Source: Bacteroidales bacterium
GTDB taxonomy: Bacteria; Bacteroidota; Bacteroidia; Bacteroidales; B18-G4
Reading direction: 5' to 3'
DNA length: 62,826 nt
Assembly: GCA_018401355.1 (NCBI GenBank)
Contig: JAGYLD010000006.1
Location: 1 to 62,826 of the forward strand
Shown: positions 1 to 9,105 of the stretch, one piece after another
Layout of the letters: the number at the start of each line of letters is the position of its first letter
Numbering within the stretch: the stretch's first letter is position 1
Translations under genes and position numbers: made by a program
The notes under the pieces: model-generated
What the model was told of the DNA's origin: nothing
Seen by the model: only the letters and a program-made list of their open reading frames with translations
Database searches by the model: none

Positions 1-58
1 ATATGGTTATTGGGTTGGATTACTGTTGATATTGGATGCTGGATTCTGGTATCCGGAA
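1..58. other. Intergenic GGAT-rich stretch at window edge
   Basis: The first 58 bases carry no gene. They contain imperfect repeats of GGAT/GGTATCC words that resemble the non-coding stretch just after rpe (about 23251-23290). It reads as a small intergenic quasi-repeat downstream of the LOG-family gene. No terminator hairpin is visible here. Confidence 0.3.
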
Positions 59-769
59 TTAAAAGTTCGGTTTCAGCGCATACTTGTTATAGAACTCTTC
101 TATAACAGCTACCGCCTCTTCCGGTGTGTCCACCATCCTGAAAATATCCATGTCTTCGGGACTGATTTTTTCCTCTTCCAGAAGCTTTTCTTTTACCCAG
201 GCTATTAAACCCTTCCAGTAATTTGAGTCAACCAGCACAATGGGAAAATGAACCAGTTTTGCTGTCTGAATCAATGTGATCGCCTCGAAAAGCTCATCCA
301 GTGTTCCAAAACCACCGGGCAGCACAATGTATCCCTGGGAATACTTCATAAACATAACTTTTCTTACAAAGAAATAATCGAAGTCGATCAGTTTATCAGG
401 ATCGATAAAAGGATTGGCATCCTGTTCAAAAGGCAGGTTAATATTCAGCCCGACAGACTTACCGCCGGAAAAGTGTGCGCCCTTATTTGCAGCTTCCATG
501 ATACCCGGGCCACCCCCTGAAATAACACCAAAACCCTTTTTCGTGATCAGATATGCAATCTCTTCAGCCAGTTTATAATGTTTTTCACCGGGTTTGGTCC
601 TGGCTGATCCAAAAACAGAAACACATGGTCCAATCTTAGACATTTTCTCAAATCCTTCAACAAACTCCGACATAATCTTAAAGATCTGCCAGGAATCATA
701 TGTTTTAATCTCGTTCCAGTTCTTGGCTTTGAATGCGCTTCGGATTTTATCCTCTTCCTTGTTGTTCAT
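59..769 (-). CDS. LOG-family (TIGR00730-type) nucleoside-5'-monophosphate phosphoribohydrolase
   Basis: This 236-residue Rossmann-fold protein belongs to the LOG ('lysine decarboxylase'-like) family, whose characterised members remove ribose-5-phosphate from cytokinin-type or other nucleoside monophosphates. The diagnostic motifs are visible: SGGGPGIMEAANKGA in the first half and PGGFGTLDELFEAIT in the second, the latter carrying the catalytic Arg/Glu-type PGGxGTxxE signature. An upstream extension is open, but it would lie inside uvrA. The ATG at 769 falls one base after the uvrA stop, so the two genes are probably cotranscribed and perhaps translationally coupled. The real substrate is unknown. 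Bacterial LOG proteins often serve nucleotide salvage or housekeeping rather than hormone synthesis. Confidence 0.85.
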   Translation of the reverse strand: MNNKEEDKIRSAFKAKNWNEIKTYDSWQIFKIMSEFVEGFEKMSKIGPCVSVFGSARTKPGEKHYKLAEEIAYLITKKGFGVISGGGPGIMEAANKGAHFSGGKSVGLNINLPFEQDANPFIDPDKLIDFDYFFVRKVMFMKYSQGYIVLPGGFGTLDELFEAITLIQTAKLVHFPIVLVDSNYWKGLIAWVKEKLLEEEKISPEDMDIFRMVDTPEEAVAVIEEFYNKYALKPNF

Positions 770-770
770 A

Positions 771-3641
771 TTATTGAATATTAGATGAAAATTCCAATGC
801 TTTCCTGAGATGTTGGGCTGTAAAACTTTTCTTATCCTGGATGATCTCTTCCGGGCTACCCTGACAAATGATCTCTCCACCATTCACACCACCTTCCGGC
901 CCCAGGTCAATGATGTGATCAGCAAATTTAATAACATCAAGGTTATGCTCAATAACAAGCACCGTATTTCCTTTATCAACCAAACGGTCGAGCACATCCA
1001 AAAGTACCTTTACATCCTCAAAATGCAGTCCTGTTGTAGGTTCATCAAGTATATAAAGGGTTTTGCCAGTATCACGTTTAGACAGTTCCGAGGCAAGTTT
1101 AACCCTTTGTGCTTCTCCTCCTGAGAGTGTGGTGGACTGCTGACCCAGTGTAAGATAACCGAGTCCCACATCCTGCAATGTCCTTATTTTTTGGAGTATG
1201 GAGGGTATCCCTGAGAAAAATTCCACAGCCTGGTTGATGGTCATGTTCAGCACATCGTTGATGGATTTTCCCTTGTACCTGACTTCAAGAGTTTCCCTGT
1301 TATATCTTTTCCCCTGGCAGGTTTCACACATTACATACACATCCGGAAGAAAGTTCATCTCGATTACACGCACCCCTGCACCTTTGCATGTTTCACAACG
1401 CCCACCCTTTACATTAAAAGAGAACCTGCCCGGTTTATACCCACGGATCTTTGCTTCCGGTAACTGATGAAACAGCTTCCTGATTTCATCGAATGCTTTG
1501 GTGTATGTAGCAGGGTTTGAGCGGGGCGTCCTTCCGATCGGTGACTGGTCTATTTCAATGACTTTATCGAGATTCTTTAATCCCTCAATGGATGTATAGG
1601 GCAATGGTTTGGCTTCAGACCTGTAAAACTTCTGGCTCAAAATGGGATATAGCGTTTCATTAATTAAAGTAGATTTACCACTGCCTGACACACCGGTAAC
1701 ACAAATAAAAGTACCAAGAGGAAGGGTAAGATTCACGGATTGAAGGTTGTTACCTGTTGCACCAAAAAGATGTAACCTGGCTCCGTTTCCTTTTCTCCTT
1801 TTCTGCGGGATACGAATATCCTTTTTGCCAGATAAATACTGACAGGTAATGGTATCACAATCCTTCATTTGTTTTGGAGAACCCTGGGCCACAATGTTAC
1901 CGCCATTGCGCCCTGCACCGGGGCCAATGTCCACCACGTGATCAGCCGACTCGATCATATCCCGGTCATGTTCAACCACGATCACAGAATTACCAAGGTC
2001 GCGCAAATCTTTCAGTGCTTCAATCAAACGAGAGTTATCCCGTTGATGAAGCCCTATACTAGGTTCATCCAGGATATATAAAACATCCACAAGCTGGGAG
2101 CCTATTTGTGTTGCAAGCCTGATCCTTTGTGATTCACCGCCACTTAAACTTTTGGCTGACCGGTTCAGCGCCAGGTAGTTCAATCCAACATCCAACAAAA
2201 ATTTCAGGCGGTTTTGTATCTCTCTGATGATCTCCCTTGCTATCCTAAGCTTTCTTTCATTCAGCTTTTCAGGAAGCTCGTCCATCCATTCCCTGAGCTT
2301 GATCAGATCCATGTTGGATAACTCTGCTATATTCTTTTCCCCTATCTTAAAATGCAGGGATTCCTTTTTCAGGCGGTCGCCATGGCATTCCGGACAAGGG
2401 ATCTTATTCATGAAGCTGGCAGCCCACTTTTTCACTCCTTTGGAAGAAGCATCTTCAAACTGGTTGGTGATAAAACTGATAACACCCTCAAAATTGAGCG
2501 AATAAGTAGAGGTAATTCCCAGATATTCTTTCTTCACATGAAAAGTCTCATTGCTGCCATACAAAATTGTGCTTATGGCCTCCTCAGGAATATCTTCAAT
2601 GGCTGTATCAAGGTCAAAGCCATATTTATGGCCTATGGCTTCCATTTGCTGGAAGATCCAGTTGTTCCTGAACTCGCCTATTGGTGCTATTCCACCTTTA
2701 CGGATGGTTTTTCCTTTATGTGGAATGATCTTCTTCAGGTCAATTTCCGAGACCTCTCCCAGCCCATTACATTTTGAACATGCTCCATAAGGGGAGTTAA
2801 AGGAAAAAGTATTGGGTTCAGGTTCATTATATGCGATTCCTGAAGCAGGGCACATCAACAAACGGCTGTAATGCTTTACGTCACCAGAATTTTCATCCAG
2901 GATCATCAAACTGTTCTTGCCATGCTTTAAGGCTGTTTGAAGCGCTCGTTCTATCCTTCCTTTTTTTGATTCATCATCAGAAACCAGGATCCTGTCAACC
3001 ACCAGCTCAATATCATGGATCTTATAGCGGTCTAGTTGCAAGCCAAATTCCATTTCCCTCATTTCACCATCTACTCTTACTTTTGTATATCCCTGTTTCC
3101 TGAAGTTTTCAAAGAGCTCCCTGTAGTGACCTTTTCTGCCCTTCACCAGTGGCGCCAGTACCATGACCCGCCTGTCCTGAAAATTATTCCAGATCAATTC
3201 CAGGATCTGTGACTCAGAATACCTGACCATTTTTTCACCAGTTTTATAAGAATATGCATCCCCAATCCTGGCAAAAAGCAAGCGCAGGAAGTCATATATC
3301 TCCGTGATGGTGCCAACCGTTGACCTGGGATTCTTGCTTACCGATTTTTGTTCTATCGATACGACAGGGCTTAATCCTGTAATCTTATCAACATCGGGCC
3401 TTTCCAGGTCACCAATGAATTGCCTGGCGTAAGAAGATAAGGTTTCCATGTATCTCCTTTGTCCTTCAGCATATATGGTATCAAAAGCCAGAGATGACTT
3501 TCCACTTCCACTCAGTCCGGTAAAAACCACCAACTGGTAGCGAGGGATGCTTAAGTCAATATTTTGAAGGTTATGGACCCTGGCACCAATGACTTCCAGC
3601 TTCTTATTTTGTTCCGGCACACGCATCTGATCATCTCTCAT
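771..3641 (-). CDS. uvrA: Excinuclease ABC subunit A
   Basis: UvrA is the dimeric DNA-damage sensor of nucleotide excision repair and loads UvrB on lesions. The protein has 956 residues, the normal size. It shows two ABC modules: Walker A GLSGSGKSS (42-50) and GVSGSGKST (650-658), and signatures SLSGGESQR (about 498-506) and TLSGGEAQR (about 838-846). The C-terminal zinc module is intact (CETC at 749-752, CETC at 772-775) and there is a CPEC at 416-419. The first zinc module keeps C264, C288 and C291, but the expected fourth Cys is Ser267 (CPAS). I believe this is a recurrent Bacteroidota variant rather than damage. An alternative start is Met6. The LOG-family gene follows after one base. Confidence 0.97.
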   Translation of the reverse strand: MRDDQMRVPEQNKKLEVIGARVHNLQNIDLSIPRYQLVVFTGLSGSGKSSLAFDTIYAEGQRRYMETLSSYARQFIGDLERPDVDKITGLSPVVSIEQKSVSKNPRSTVGTITEIYDFLRLLFARIGDAYSYKTGEKMVRYSESQILELIWNNFQDRRVMVLAPLVKGRKGHYRELFENFRKQGYTKVRVDGEMREMEFGLQLDRYKIHDIELVVDRILVSDDESKKGRIERALQTALKHGKNSLMILDENSGDVKHYSRLLMCPASGIAYNEPEPNTFSFNSPYGACSKCNGLGEVSEIDLKKIIPHKGKTIRKGGIAPIGEFRNNWIFQQMEAIGHKYGFDLDTAIEDIPEEAISTILYGSNETFHVKKEYLGITSTYSLNFEGVISFITNQFEDASSKGVKKWAASFMNKIPCPECHGDRLKKESLHFKIGEKNIAELSNMDLIKLREWMDELPEKLNERKLRIAREIIREIQNRLKFLLDVGLNYLALNRSAKSLSGGESQRIRLATQIGSQLVDVLYILDEPSIGLHQRDNSRLIEALKDLRDLGNSVIVVEHDRDMIESADHVVDIGPGAGRNGGNIVAQGSPKQMKDCDTITCQYLSGKKDIRIPQKRRKGNGARLHLFGATGNNLQSVNLTLPLGTFICVTGVSGSGKSTLINETLYPILSQKFYRSEAKPLPYTSIEGLKNLDKVIEIDQSPIGRTPRSNPATYTKAFDEIRKLFHQLPEAKIRGYKPGRFSFNVKGGRCETCKGAGVRVIEMNFLPDVYVMCETCQGKRYNRETLEVRYKGKSINDVLNMTINQAVEFFSGIPSILQKIRTLQDVGLGYLTLGQQSTTLSGGEAQRVKLASELSKRDTGKTLYILDEPTTGLHFEDVKVLLDVLDRLVDKGNTVLVIEHNLDVIKFADHIIDLGPEGGVNGGEIICQGSPEEIIQDKKSFTAQHLRKALEFSSNIQ

Positions 3642-3661
3642 AGCCGCACAAAGATAAATGT

Positions 3662-4660
3662 TTAATGGATAGCGGTTTCAGGATCCTTTTTTGAACCCGG
3701 CTCAAAAAATCTTTTGGAGACTTTGTCGATATTTACCCGGGGGATATATCCTTTTTCAGGAAAAAAAACCGTGTAGGGCCGTTGTTCTTTGTTTGTAAGA
3801 TAAGGCTTCCGCAGCCATGGATTTAAGCTTTTAAGGATTTTATAGGTAGTACCATTTTGTGTTGAAAATTCCCTGAGGTCATCCACCTTACCTGTGACAA
3901 CAATTTCCCGCATAGGAACAGGTTCATAGAGGTCATCCTTGTTAAGAAAAAATCCGTATTTCTCGGGATTGGTAAAAATAGTTTTGATGGCAATGATCCT
4001 GAATACATACCTGGATGTTTCCTCATTCAAATAAAGATCATAGTAATTATCAACTTTTTGTTCCAAAAGCTCTTCCTTGATCCTGCTCTTTCCGGCATTA
4101 TATGATGCAGCAACCAGGGTCCAGTTACCAAAGATCTCATAACTGTCTTTTAAGTATCGACAGGCTGCCTCAGTGGATTTGATCACATGATATCTTTCAT
4201 CGACTTCATCATTGACCTCCAGATCGTAATCCTTGGCAGTTCCTTTTAAAAACTGCCAGAAACCAGTGGCCCCTGAAGGTGAGACAACCTGCATCAAACC
4301 GCTCTCAATAAGGGCAAGATATTTAAAATCACCGGGGATATTATTTTTCTCCAGGATGGGCTCTATGACAGGAAACCAGCGATTCGACCTTTTCAGCAAT
4401 AACATGGTGGAGGTATGCCAGTACATGTTTACGATCATCTCGCGGTCCAGGCTTTCCCGGACATAAAAAATCTTCAGTGGAACCTTTTCCCCGGCAAATT
4501 CTGCCCTGGATGGCAGCTCAGCAGGAGACACTCTATAATGTCCCTGCATCCCCTCCTTATATTCCAGTCCTGAAGTGCTGGTTTTCCTGGAACAATTCAG
4601 GCATAAGATTATTCCTGTAAGAATTATAAGGAAGAATAGAAAATAATAGGCTTTTTTCAT
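3662..4660 (-). CDS. Membrane-bound lytic murein transglycosylase (SLT domain lipoprotein, MltD-like)
   Basis: The gene encodes a 332-residue peptidoglycan-cleaving lytic transglycosylase. The N terminus is a hydrophobic signal (residues 4-20) followed by Cys20 and Cys23, so it is probably a lipoprotein, with Cys23 the more likely acylation site. The SLT fold is clear: ALIESG with catalytic Glu120, GATGFWQF at 131-138, and AASYNAG at 185-191. A short C-terminal region (TTYKILKSLNPWL) resembles a single degenerate LysM-type wall-binding motif, where MltD itself usually has several. It lies 20 bp upstream of uvrA on the same strand. The link to repair is positional only. Confidence 0.9.
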   Translation of the reverse strand: MKKAYYFLFFLIILTGIILCLNCSRKTSTSGLEYKEGMQGHYRVSPAELPSRAEFAGEKVPLKIFYVRESLDREMIVNMYWHTSTMLLLKRSNRWFPVIEPILEKNNIPGDFKYLALIESGLMQVVSPSGATGFWQFLKGTAKDYDLEVNDEVDERYHVIKSTEAACRYLKDSYEIFGNWTLVAASYNAGKSRIKEELLEQKVDNYYDLYLNEETSRYVFRIIAIKTIFTNPEKYGFFLNKDDLYEPVPMREIVVTGKVDDLREFSTQNGTTYKILKSLNPWLRKPYLTNKEQRPYTVFFPEKGYIPRVNIDKVSKRFFEPGSKKDPETAIH

Positions 4661-4693
4661 AGTGATCTGGCAGATTTTATCCGTTCAGCCCAA

Positions 4694-5236
4694 TTAAAAT
4701 GGGCTCTTAAAGTCTTTAAAAAGCGGCGCTTCCTGGTCTTTATCTGAAAGCAATGGTTCCTTTATTCCCCATTCGATTGCAAGATCCGGGTCATTCCAGA
4801 GAACGCTGCCCTCAGATTCTTTATCGTAAACATTTGTACATTTATAAGAAAAAATGGTCCCATCCTCCAATGACAAAAAACCATGCGCAAAACCAGGAGG
4901 CATCCAGTACATCAGCTTGTTCTCTGAACTCAATAAAACAGCATTCCATTTTCCATAAGTAGAAGAGTCTTTGCGAATATCAACAGCCACATCCAGCACG
5001 GAACCCTGAAGCACCCTGACCAACTTACCCTGTTCATAAGGAGGGGACTGAAAATGTAATCCCCTCAATACATTTTTTTGTGATCTGGATTCATTATCCT
5101 GGTCAAACAAAACGCTGATACCATTTTCATGGAAAACATTTTTGTTGTATGACTCAAAAAAATAACCCCGTGGGTCTTCGAAAACCCGGGGTTTGATGAT
5201 CAAAAGTCCTTCTATATTGGTTGGGATAAAGTCCAT
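4694..5236 (-). CDS. rfbC: dTDP-4-dehydrorhamnose 3,5-epimerase
   Basis: RfbC/RmlC makes dTDP-4-dehydro-L-rhamnose, the third step of dTDP-L-rhamnose synthesis for surface polysaccharide. With the ATG at 5236 the product is 180 residues, the usual size, and starts MDFIPTNIEG, which matches the family N terminus. An ATG at 5263 that overlaps the lpdA stop (TGATG) would add nine residues and cannot be excluded. Visible motifs are RGYFFESYN, the catalytic His region LRGLHFQ, DVAVDIRKDS, PPGFAHGF and WNDPDLAIEW. The other rml genes are not in the window, so this copy is separated from the pathway cluster. Confidence 0.93.
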   Translation of the reverse strand: MDFIPTNIEGLLIIKPRVFEDPRGYFFESYNKNVFHENGISVLFDQDNESRSQKNVLRGLHFQSPPYEQGKLVRVLQGSVLDVAVDIRKDSSTYGKWNAVLLSSENKLMYWMPPGFAHGFLSLEDGTIFSYKCTNVYDKESEGSVLWNDPDLAIEWGIKEPLLSDKDQEAPLFKDFKSPF

Positions 5237-5262
5237 GATCTGATTGGGTTTAAAGACAAGCA

Positions 5263-6654
5263 TCAAATGTGAATAACCTCACCATAGGCAGCAGCAACAG
5301 CTTCCATCACAGCTTCCGACATAGTTGGATGAGGGTGGATGGATTTGATGATCTCCTCACCGGTAGTCTCAAGTTTCCTTGCTGTGACCGCTTCTGCAAT
5401 CATCTCTGTTACGTTGTCGCCGATCATATGACAACCAAGCCATTCTCCGTATTTTGCATCGAAGATCACCTTAACAAATCCCTCTTTATTACCTGCTGCG
5501 CTGGCTTTACCAGAAGCAGAATATGGAAACTTACCAACCTTGATATCATACCCTGCCTCTTTGGCTTCTTTTTCTGTCATACCAACTGAAGCCACTTCAG
5601 GATGTGTATATGTGCATGCAGGAACATTTCCGTAATCGATGGGCTCAGGATCAAGGCCTGCCATTTTTTCAACACATGTTATTCCTTCATGTGAAGCCAT
5701 ATGCGCAAGCGCCGGTCCGTGCACTATATCACCGATGGCATAATATCCATCAGCAGTGGTTTTGTAATAATCGTCTACCTTTACTTTCCCTTTTTCTGTT
5801 TCAATTCCTACATCATCCAAACCCAGTCCTTCCAGGTTTGTCGCCACCCCAACCGCTGAAAGTACCACATCAGCCTCAACCGTTTCTTCTCCCTTTTTGG
5901 TTTTTACTTTGACCTTGCACATTTTACCTTTGGTATCAACAGATTCAACAGAAGCATTGGTCATAATTTTAATACCTGACTTTTTGAAAGAACGCTCAAG
6001 TTGCTTTGATACTTCTTCATCCTCCAGTGGCACGACATGGGGTAGTAGCTCAACAAGGGTGACTTTGGTTCCTATTGCATTATAAAAATAAGCAAATTCA
6101 GATCCAATGGCTCCGGAACCAACAATTACCATAGAATCAGGCTTTTTCGGCAATACCATGGCTTCACGGTATCCAATGATCTTTTTGCCATCGATCTTAA
6201 GATTTGGCAATTCCCTTGAGCGGGCCCCTGTAGCAATTAAAATATTCTTTGCTGTATATGTTTTCTTATTGTCTTCGGCATCAGTAACCTCAACCTTTTT
6301 ACCTGACAATACTTTCCCAAAACCCGAAAGATGCTCAATTTTGTTTTTCTTAAATAGAAACTGTATTCCCTTACTCATGTTTTCTGCAACACCCCTGCTT
6401 CTTTTTACCATCCCTTCAAAATCAGCTGTGACATCACCTGCAATATTAACTCCATAGTCCCGGGCATTTTTTGCATATTCATAAACCTGCGCACTTTTTA
6501 ACAAGGCCTTTGTAGGAATACATCCCCAGTTCAAACATACTCCACCGAGTTCAGCTTTTTCCACGACAGCAGTTTTCATTCCTAACTGGCTGGCCCTGAT
6601 AGCTGCAACATATCCGCCCGGACCACTTCCTATGACAATAAGATCAAAATCCAT
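5263..6654 (-). CDS. lpdA: Dihydrolipoyl dehydrogenase (E3)
   Basis: This flavoprotein re-oxidises dihydrolipoamide with NAD+ for 2-oxo acid dehydrogenase complexes or the glycine cleavage system. The 463 residues show the FAD motif GSGPGGYVAAIR near the N terminus, the redox-active disulfide GGVCLNWGC (Cys40/Cys45), the NAD motif VGSGAIGSEFAYF, the second FAD motif YAIGDI, and the C-terminal catalytic dyad HPHPTMSE (His442/Glu447). No E1 or E2 gene is nearby, so the partner complex cannot be named. The stop codon overlaps a possible rfbC start by one base, which suggests a shared transcript. Confidence 0.97.
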   Translation of the reverse strand: MDFDLIVIGSGPGGYVAAIRASQLGMKTAVVEKAELGGVCLNWGCIPTKALLKSAQVYEYAKNARDYGVNIAGDVTADFEGMVKRSRGVAENMSKGIQFLFKKNKIEHLSGFGKVLSGKKVEVTDAEDNKKTYTAKNILIATGARSRELPNLKIDGKKIIGYREAMVLPKKPDSMVIVGSGAIGSEFAYFYNAIGTKVTLVELLPHVVPLEDEEVSKQLERSFKKSGIKIMTNASVESVDTKGKMCKVKVKTKKGEETVEADVVLSAVGVATNLEGLGLDDVGIETEKGKVKVDDYYKTTADGYYAIGDIVHGPALAHMASHEGITCVEKMAGLDPEPIDYGNVPACTYTHPEVASVGMTEKEAKEAGYDIKVGKFPYSASGKASAAGNKEGFVKVIFDAKYGEWLGCHMIGDNVTEMIAEAVTARKLETTGEEIIKSIHPHPTMSEAVMEAVAAAYGEVIHI

Positions 6655-6699
6655 AATTCTAAAATTTTATCATTAAAACTAGCGTCTCCTAATAATCTA

Positions 6700-6707
6700 C
6701 AAAGATA
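6700..6707 (-). promoter_or_regulatory. Candidate -7 box for lpdA (TATCTTTG)
   Basis: Reading the minus strand, TATCTTTG matches the Bacteroidota -7 consensus TAnnTTTG exactly, about 45 bp upstream of the lpdA start. I see no TTG at the expected -33 distance, so the call rests on one box only. Confidence 0.35.
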
Positions 6708-6821
6708 TTACAATTATTTAAGCATGTTTTAAATAATAGCTTACTTGATGTATCAGGTTATGAGACTAAAAATTTATATTTTTACACCTTTAATATGATC
6801 TTCAACAAATAATAAAAACTA

Positions 6822-8237
6822 ATGTTTAATACCAACATCATTATGCATAAAATTACAACCTGCTTCTTTTTTATATTGCTGTTTGGATTCCTGAAAATAT
6901 CTGTTGCACAGGAAGGATCCATCGATCATTCAACCCTGGAAAAAATCAGGACATCCGTAAAAGTGGATGGTGAGACAAAAGCATTGATGAATGCCATTTC
7001 CAATAATGACATAAAAAAGCTTGCTTTGAGCAGAGACAACCTTGGAAAAGTTAATTCCTATTTTTCTGATAAAATTGACATAAAAGGTATCAGTGACCAA
7101 AAGTCTTCAGGAAGATGCTGGCTCTTTACCGGCATGAATATGCTAAGGATAAAGGTTATAGAAAAGTACAACCTGAAAGATTTCGAATTTTCCCAAACTT
7201 ACTCTTTCTTTTGGGACCAGTTTGAAAAATCCAATCTCTTCCTGGAAACCATAATTGCAACAGCCAATAAGCCCATGGATGATAAAACTGTTGAATGGCT
7301 TTTTAAACATCCGGTTGGTGATGGAGGCCAATGGACAGGGGTCGTTGACATTGTTCAAAAATATGGGCTGGTGCCTGCAGAAGTAATGCCTGAGAGTGCC
7401 AACACTGAAAACACATCGATGATGTCAAGGCTTCTGAGAAGGAAGCTCAGGGAAGATGGTTTAAAACTTCGCATGATGATGCAAACAGAGGTTAGCGATA
7501 TGGTGATCAGCAATATGAAAGTACAAATGCTTTCTGATATATACAGGATACTGGTACTCTGTCTTGGTGAACCACCTCAGAAATTCACCTGGCAATATGA
7601 AGATGCTGACGGAAACATCAGTAAAACCCGAGAGTATACACCAAAGACATTTTTCCAGGAAGTTCTGAATGTCAGCCTCAATAACTATGTGATGTTTATG
7701 AATGATCCGACACGGGATTATTATAAGCTTTATGAAATTGAATATGACCGTCATATGCAGGAAGGAGGCAACTGGAAATACATCAACCTCCCGATAGATG
7801 AAATAAAGCCTTTTGCCACGGCTTCTATCAAAGACAATGAGGCCATGTATTTTTCCTGCGATGTTGGGAAGCAGCTTGATAAGGATAATGGGGTACTGGA
7901 TGTTCAGAATTACAATTATGACGACCTCTTTGGAGTAACTTTCGGTATGGATAAAAAGGCAAGGATTGAAACATTTGAAAGTGGTTCTTCACATGGCATG
8001 AGCCTGGTTGGTGTTAACATCCTGGAAGATGGAAGCATTGACAAATGGCTTCTGGAAAACAGCTGGGGAGAAAAAGGACAAAAAGGATTCCTGGTGATGA
8101 CAGATTCCTGGTTTGACGAATACATGTTCCGGTTGGTAATAAATAAAAAATACATCAACGATCAAACACTCAAAATCCTGGAGACAGAACCAGTAATGCT
8201 TCCACCATGGGATCCTATGTTTGCGCCGGAAGACTGA
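6822..8237 (+). CDS. Secreted C1-family cysteine peptidase (PepC/bleomycin-hydrolase type)
   Basis: This is a papain-fold aminopeptidase of the C1B (PepC/bleomycin hydrolase) family, 471 residues. The catalytic residues are visible: Gln93 and Cys99 in SGRCWLF, His391 in SSHGMSLVG, and Asn413 in ENSWGEKG. Unlike cytoplasmic PepC it has a hydrophobic N-terminal segment ending at ISVAQ, which looks like a signal peptide, so it probably acts in the periplasm or outside the cell. A second ATG at 6843 (MHKITTC) gives a better signal-peptide n-region and may be the true start. Secreted C1B peptidases are common in Bacteroidota, where they trim peptides for uptake. The gene stands alone. Confidence 0.9.
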   Translation: MFNTNIIMHKITTCFFFILLFGFLKISVAQEGSIDHSTLEKIRTSVKVDGETKALMNAISNNDIKKLALSRDNLGKVNSYFSDKIDIKGISDQKSSGRCWLFTGMNMLRIKVIEKYNLKDFEFSQTYSFFWDQFEKSNLFLETIIATANKPMDDKTVEWLFKHPVGDGGQWTGVVDIVQKYGLVPAEVMPESANTENTSMMSRLLRRKLREDGLKLRMMMQTEVSDMVISNMKVQMLSDIYRILVLCLGEPPQKFTWQYEDADGNISKTREYTPKTFFQEVLNVSLNNYVMFMNDPTRDYYKLYEIEYDRHMQEGGNWKYINLPIDEIKPFATASIKDNEAMYFSCDVGKQLDKDNGVLDVQNYNYDDLFGVTFGMDKKARIETFESGSSHGMSLVGVNILEDGSIDKWLLENSWGEKGQKGFLVMTDSWFDEYMFRLVINKKYINDQTLKILETEPVMLPPWDPMFAPED

Positions 8238-8325
8238 TATTTTTTACAATTCTTCATATTTCATAAAACTTTTTTCCAATCCTGTTTGTTATTTTTTAAC
8301 AATAAAAGTAACATAAAGAATAGTT

Positions 8326-9033
8326 ATGGAAGAAAAGCATATCATAGAAAGCATCGGCAACATCGAAAAAAAGGAAACCCTAACCACTGTAGGTTACAGT
8401 GACTTGGTGCTGGAATCTTTATATCCGTTTCCCGGATATCACGGAACGACCATTCCTGATGAAGATAAGCCCAAATCGGTGTTTTTCATGCTAAAAGGGA
8501 AATATTCTGAAGAAATTATTATCAGGGGCATTCAGGAAATCAAAAAGAACACCGATATAGTTTTCGATGCATCTCCTGGTTTTGTAACCCTTTTCAATGA
8601 AATGGCACAATGTGTCAGGATAAAAGGCATTAAAAATTACGATGTGATTCCGGATTTGCTAAAGCTTTTTAAGGATGAAGGAATTTCATTTCATTCAGGA
8701 AAAAAAATCGAACCATACGAAGGCCGAATACGGATCTTCAAATATTTCCTACTGGATCCGATAACAGATTGCACATTGCAGGATGCAGAAGTTCCTGCCA
8801 TGAAGTACTTTCGACTACCCAGAAAACTTGAATGGAATGACTTTGAGAAAATGACCTTGTCGATCAAACGCAATATGGAAGACGCCAATTTTGATGCTGC
8901 CCTGGCAACCATATACAGGAAAGAAGGGATGGTTGATTACATAAGAATATATGAGGATGTTGATTTTTCGATAGAAAAACTAAATCAAATACGCAAAAAA
9001 TATTCCCAGGAAATACAAAATCTTGTTAATTAA
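8326..9033 (+). CDS. Conserved-looking protein of unknown function
   Basis: I do not recognise this 235-residue protein. It has no signal peptide and no membrane segment, so it should be cytoplasmic. It is rich in Lys/Glu/Asp with alternating hydrophobic stretches that suggest a compact alpha/beta fold (for example SVFFMLKGKY followed by a helix EIIIRGIQEIKK). The C-terminal half has DAALATIYRKEGMVDYIRIYED. No catalytic motif is evident. It has a normal ATG start and is followed 20 bp later by a strong terminator, so it forms a single-gene unit or the tail of one with the peptidase before it. Confidence 0.75.
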   Translation: MEEKHIIESIGNIEKKETLTTVGYSDLVLESLYPFPGYHGTTIPDEDKPKSVFFMLKGKYSEEIIIRGIQEIKKNTDIVFDASPGFVTLFNEMAQCVRIKGIKNYDVIPDLLKLFKDEGISFHSGKKIEPYEGRIRIFKYFLLDPITDCTLQDAEVPAMKYFRLPRKLEWNDFEKMTLSIKRNMEDANFDAALATIYRKEGMVDYIRIYEDVDFSIEKLNQIRKKYSQEIQNLVN

Positions 9034-9050
9034 ATAACATTATCATTTTA

Positions 9051-9080
9051 AAAAAGTCCGCTACCGCAGCGGACTTTTTT
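9051..9080 (+). terminator. Rho-independent terminator
   Basis: A perfect 7-bp GC-rich stem (GTCCGCT / AGCGGAC, loop ACCGC), extended by A:T pairs, is followed by seven T residues. It ends the unit of the unknown gene 8326-9033. A TATTTTTG box follows at 9081-9088 and may be the -7 element of the channel gene, so the terminator and next promoter nearly touch. Confidence 0.9.
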
Positions 9081-9105
9081 TATTTTTGCATAAAACCCAT
9101 TAAGC

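Noticed and set aside
59-883. Longer form of the LOG-family protein starting at 883
   Set aside because: The extra 38 residues lie within uvrA coding sequence and do not resemble the family N terminus.
2352-2777. 141-residue plus-strand ORF
   Set aside because: It is antisense to uvrA, with no recognisable features.
2800-2850. UvrA with a missing zinc Cys (CPAS) as evidence of a broken gene
   Set aside because: The rest of UvrA is intact and, to my knowledge, related Bacteroidota proteins share a similar CPxx substitution, so it is probably lineage-normal.
4687-4705. Hairpin AGCCCA/TGGGCT at the rfbC end as a terminator
   Set aside because: The stem is only six pairs, overlaps the stop region and has no T run on the minus strand.
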